Source of the DNA: Cypionkella sp.
GTDB lineage: Bacteria; Pseudomonadota; Alphaproteobacteria; Rhodobacterales; Rhodobacteraceae
NCBI GenBank assembly: GCA_023255415.1
Contig: JALRIN010000059.1
Location: 1-8,375, forward strand
DNA length: 8,375 nt
Direction of reading: 5' to 3'
In this document: piece by piece, positions 6,061 through 8,375 of the stretch
How the letters are laid out: each line of letters opens with the position of its first letter
Numbering within the stretch: position 1 is the stretch's first letter
Made by a program: the position numbers and the translations under genes
Notes under the pieces: generated by a model
What the model saw: only the letters and a program-made list of their open reading frames with translations
Database searches by the model: none
What the model was told of the DNA's origin: nothing

Positions 6061-6067
6061 TTTCCGA
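6037..6067. repeat. Second inverted repeat in the deoD-purU intergenic region
   Basis: TCGGAAA (6037-6043) and TTTCCGA (6061-6067) form a perfect 7-bp inverted repeat with a 17-base spacer. It overlaps the direct repeat at 6030-6060 and begins 4 bases after the first inverted repeat. It is 129 bases upstream of purU. Operator or RNA hairpin are both possible. Confidence 0.4.
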
Positions 6068-6195
6068 TAAGCGACAAAGCGTTCCGTCCCGCAGGGTCTT
6101 TGTTAGGCAGGCTCAGCAAAAGCTGCGGTTGTGCTCTTAACCTGCTGTCGCGTGCATGCGATCTTGCGCCGAAATCTGTCCGAAAAGGGATGTCT

Positions 6196-7080
6196 ATGAG
6201 CCGCTATTGCCTTACCGTTACCTGTGTTTCCTCGCGCGGCATTGTCGCCGCGATTGCGACGTTTCTTGCCGAAAATGGCGGCAATATCACCGACAGCTCG
6301 CAATATGATGATGTCGAGACCAGCAATTTCTTTATGCGCGTCAGCTTTACCAGCGAAACCGGCGCAACGCTGGCGCAGCTGCAAGACGGCTTTGCCGCCA
6401 TCGCGGCCCCCTTTGGCATGACCTATAAGTTCCATGACGAGGCCGCCAAGATGAAAGTCGTCATCATGGTCAGCCGCTTTGGCCATTGCCTGAACGATCT
6501 GCTTTATCGCTGCCGGATTGGGTCTTTGCCGGTGGACATTGTGGCGGTGATTTCAAACCATATGGATTATCAAAAGGTTGTGGTGAACCAGGATATCCCC
6601 TTCCATTGCATCAAAGTCACCAAGGAAAACAAACCCACCGCAGAATCCGCGATCATGCGGGTGGTCGAAGAGGCGGGTGCCGAGCTGATCGTGCTGGCGC
6701 GCTATATGCAGATCTTGTCCGAAGAGATGTGCCAAAAGATGTCGGGCCGGATTATCAACATTCACCACTCTTTCTTGCCGTCGTTCAAAGGTGCCAACCC
6801 CTATAAGCAAGCCTACGAGCGCGGCGTCAAACTGATTGGCGCCACCTCGCATTATGTCACCACCGATCTGGACGAGGGTCCGATCATCGAGCAAGACATC
6901 ATCCGCGTCACCCACGCCCAAAGTGCCGAAGACTACGTCAGCCTTGGCCGCGACGTTGAATGTCAGGTTCTGGCGCGCGCGATCCACGCCCATATCCACA
7001 ACCGTGTGTTCCAAAACGGCAATAAAACCGTGGTCTTCCCGGCCTCGCCTGGGTCTTATGCTTCTGAGCGGATGGGCTGA
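6196..7080 (+). CDS. purU: Formyltetrahydrofolate deformylase
   Basis: This enzyme hydrolyses 10-formyl-tetrahydrofolate to tetrahydrofolate and formate, releasing one-carbon units when methylene-THF or formyl-THF accumulates. The 294-residue protein has an N-terminal ACT domain (about residues 5-80), the likely site of allosteric control by small metabolites. A formyltransferase-fold catalytic domain follows from about residue 86, beginning KVVIMVSRFGHCLNDLL. Catalytic residues are Asn188 and His190 in IINIHHSFLPSFKGANPY and Asp226 in TDLDEGPII. The GRDVE segment near residue 251 is also typical. The ATG at 6196 has AAGGG a few bases upstream with normal spacing. The in-frame ATG at 6190 directly abuts that GGG and cannot use it, and the frame open further upstream lacks family sequence. 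The gene stands alone on the plus strand, divergent from deoD and convergent with ecm, 6 bases from its stop. Confidence 0.97.
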   Translation: MSRYCLTVTCVSSRGIVAAIATFLAENGGNITDSSQYDDVETSNFFMRVSFTSETGATLAQLQDGFAAIAAPFGMTYKFHDEAAKMKVVIMVSRFGHCLNDLLYRCRIGSLPVDIVAVISNHMDYQKVVVNQDIPFHCIKVTKENKPTAESAIMRVVEEAGAELIVLARYMQILSEEMCQKMSGRIINIHHSFLPSFKGANPYKQAYERGVKLIGATSHYVTTDLDEGPIIEQDIIRVTHAQSAEDYVSLGRDVECQVLARAIHAHIHNRVFQNGNKTVVFPASPGSYASERMG

Positions 7081-7086
7081 TCAGGT

Positions 7087-8375
7087 TTAGGCGGCTGAGG
7101 GATTTGGGTCTGCCAGCGTCACGATGTCCATCATGATGCGGTTCAGCTCGAAATCCTTTGGCGTATAGACCGCTGCCACCCCCATTGCGCGCAGGGCGGT
7201 GGCATCTTCCTCGGGGATGATGCCACCCACCACCAAGGGCAGATCCAGCCCCTCGGCCCGCATCCGCGTCAGCACATCGCGGATCAGGGCGATATGGCTG
7301 CCCGACAGGATCGACAGCCCCACCACATGCGCCTTTTGGGCGATGGCTGCGCTGACGATTTCGGCGGGGGTCAGTCGGATGCCCTCATAATGGATCTCCA
7401 TGCCGCAATCGCGCGCGCGCGCAGCGATTTGTTCGGCACCGTTGGAATGGCCATCCAGCCCCGGCTTGCCGACCAGAAACTTCAGCGGCCGCCCCAGCTT
7501 GGCCGAGACCGCCTGCACCGCCTCGCGGATCGGCTCTAGCCCCTCGGTGCGGTTGGACGGGCTGCGCGACACGCCGGTGGGCGCGCGGTATTCGCCAAAG
7601 GCTTCGCGCAGCACGGCGGCCCATTCGCCGGTGGTCACCCCTGCCTTGGCCGCCGCAATCGAGGCCGGCATGATATTGGCGCCACCCTGCGCGGCCCTGC
7701 GCAGCGCGGCGAGCGCAGCCTCGATGGCTGCGGCGCTGCGCCCCTGTCGCCAGGCCTGCAATCTGGCAATCTGATCGGCCTCTGCCGCAGGGTCGGCCTG
7801 CATAATCGCGCCATCGCCAGCTGTCAGCGGGCTTGGCGTGGTCTGCACCCAGGCATTCACCCCTACAACCGTGGTCTCTTTGCTTTCAATCTTGGCAATG
7901 CGCTCGGTATTGGCCTCGACCAGTCGGCGCTTCATATAGTCAATCGCCGCAACCGCGCCGCCCATCGCATCAATCTGCGCCAGTTCCGCCAAAGCGCCTG
8001 CTTTCAGCGTTGCGACCTTGCGCTCGATCGCGGGATTGCCGTCAAACAGATCGTCATATTCCAACAGGTCGGTTTCATAGGCCAGGATCTGCTGCATCCG
8101 CAGCGACCATTGCTGATCCCAAGGCCGCGGCAGGCCAAGCGCTTCGTTCCAGGCCGGCAGCTGCACCGCCCGCGCGCGGGCGTTTTTCGACAGCGTCACC
8201 GCCAGCATTTCGATCAAGATCCGGTAGACGTTATTTTCAGGCTGCTGTTCGGTCAGCCCTAGCGAATTAACCTGCACCCCGTAGCGAAAGCGGCGGTATT
8301 TCGCCTCGGTGATGCCATAACGGCTTTCGCAGATCTCGTCCCACAGCTCGACAAAGGCGCGCATCTTGCAAAGCT
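7087..8375 (-). CDS. ecm (meaA): Ethylmalonyl-CoA mutase, C-terminal part (5' end outside the window)
   Basis: This coenzyme B12-dependent mutase rearranges ethylmalonyl-CoA to methylsuccinyl-CoA in the ethylmalonyl-CoA pathway of C2 assimilation. About 428 C-terminal codons are visible of a protein near 650. The frame continues past the ATG at 8364-8362 to the window edge (upstream codons read LCK), so that ATG is internal. The first part is the end of the substrate-binding barrel, with the blocks VNSLGLTEQQPENNVYR, AWNEALGLPRPWDQQW and AYETDLLEYDDLF. These fit ethylmalonyl-CoA mutase better than methylmalonyl-CoA mutase, which has a different sequence after the shared LTEQ-P-NN motif. The C-terminal cobalamin-binding domain has the base-off signature GKPGLDGHSNG (DxHxxG, around 7437-7470), then SILSGSH and VVGGIIP. 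The stop TAA lies at 7087-7089. Linkage to ccr or other pathway genes cannot be judged here. Confidence 0.95.
   Translation of the reverse strand, partial: LCKMRAFVELWDEICESRYGITEAKYRRFRYGVQVNSLGLTEQQPENNVYRILIEMLAVTLSKNARARAVQLPAWNEALGLPRPWDQQWSLRMQQILAYETDLLEYDDLFDGNPAIERKVATLKAGALAELAQIDAMGGAVAAIDYMKRRLVEANTERIAKIESKETTVVGVNAWVQTTPSPLTAGDGAIMQADPAAEADQIARLQAWRQGRSAAAIEAALAALRRAAQGGANIMPASIAAAKAGVTTGEWAAVLREAFGEYRAPTGVSRSPSNRTEGLEPIREAVQAVSAKLGRPLKFLVGKPGLDGHSNGAEQIAARARDCGMEIHYEGIRLTPAEIVSAAIAQKAHVVGLSILSGSHIALIRDVLTRMRAEGLDLPLVVGGIIPEEDATALRAMGVAAVYTPKDFELNRIMMDIVTLADPNPSAA

Noticed and set aside
5971..6195. Upstream extension of the purU frame toward deoD
   Set aside because: The added residues are not part of the ACT domain and the segment would cover the deoD leader; the ATG at 6196 has AAGGG at proper distance.
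7077..7084. Palindrome CTGATCAG at the end of purU considered as part of a terminator
   Set aside because: An 8-bp palindrome without loop or T-run cannot form a terminator hairpin, and it includes the stop codon by chance.
7833..8270. A 145-codon open frame on the plus strand opposite ecm
   Set aside because: It is Pro/Ser/Arg-rich, without family resemblance, and lies antisense to a well conserved mutase.

Overview
The window looks like a chromosomal segment of an alphaproteobacterium, most likely of the Rhodobacterales. The evidence is a GC-rich genome with strong GC bias at third codon positions, an sdhA-sdhB order interrupted by two small lipoprotein genes, a B12-dependent mutase of the ethylmalonyl-CoA type, and a DUF1989 protein of the form common in roseobacters. 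This placement rests on recognising protein families, not on a database search.

Layout. (1) Positions 1-2754, plus strand: the 3' three-quarters of sdhA, two short predicted lipoprotein genes packed against it, and complete sdhB, closed by a strong intrinsic terminator at 2774-2805. (2) Positions 2806-3174: AT-richer intergenic DNA with a good sigma70-like promoter (2909-2937), followed by about 230 bp of uncertain nature. (3) Positions 3175-4244, plus strand: a 69-residue membrane protein with a Cys cluster, overlapping by one base (TGATG) a DUF1989 (urea carboxylase-associated family) gene. (4) Positions 4241-5977, minus strand: purine nucleoside phosphorylase (deoD), then an aldo/keto reductase whose stop codon overlaps the DUF1989 stop codon tail to tail. 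(5) Positions 5978-6195: a divergent intergenic region holding two inverted repeats and an 11-bp direct repeat with a 20-bp period. (6) Positions 6196-7080, plus strand: purU. (7) Positions 7087-8375, minus strand: the C-terminal two-thirds of ethylmalonyl-CoA mutase (ecm/meaA), running off the right edge.

The genes are mostly central metabolism. Ethylmalonyl-CoA mutase belongs to a C2-assimilation route that yields propionyl-CoA, hence succinyl-CoA and succinate, which succinate dehydrogenase oxidises. PurU releases formate from 10-formyl-tetrahydrofolate and so balances one-carbon units between purine synthesis and oxidation; DeoD works in purine nucleoside salvage from the opposite side of the same intergenic region. 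The DUF1989 gene and its small partner are the least understood pair. I see no mobile element, CRISPR array, phage gene, tRNA or rRNA, and no clear sign of an undescribed multi-gene system. The best leads are the small lipoproteins inside the sdh operon, the DUF1989/small membrane protein pair with its long leader, and the repeat-rich deoD-purU intergenic region.
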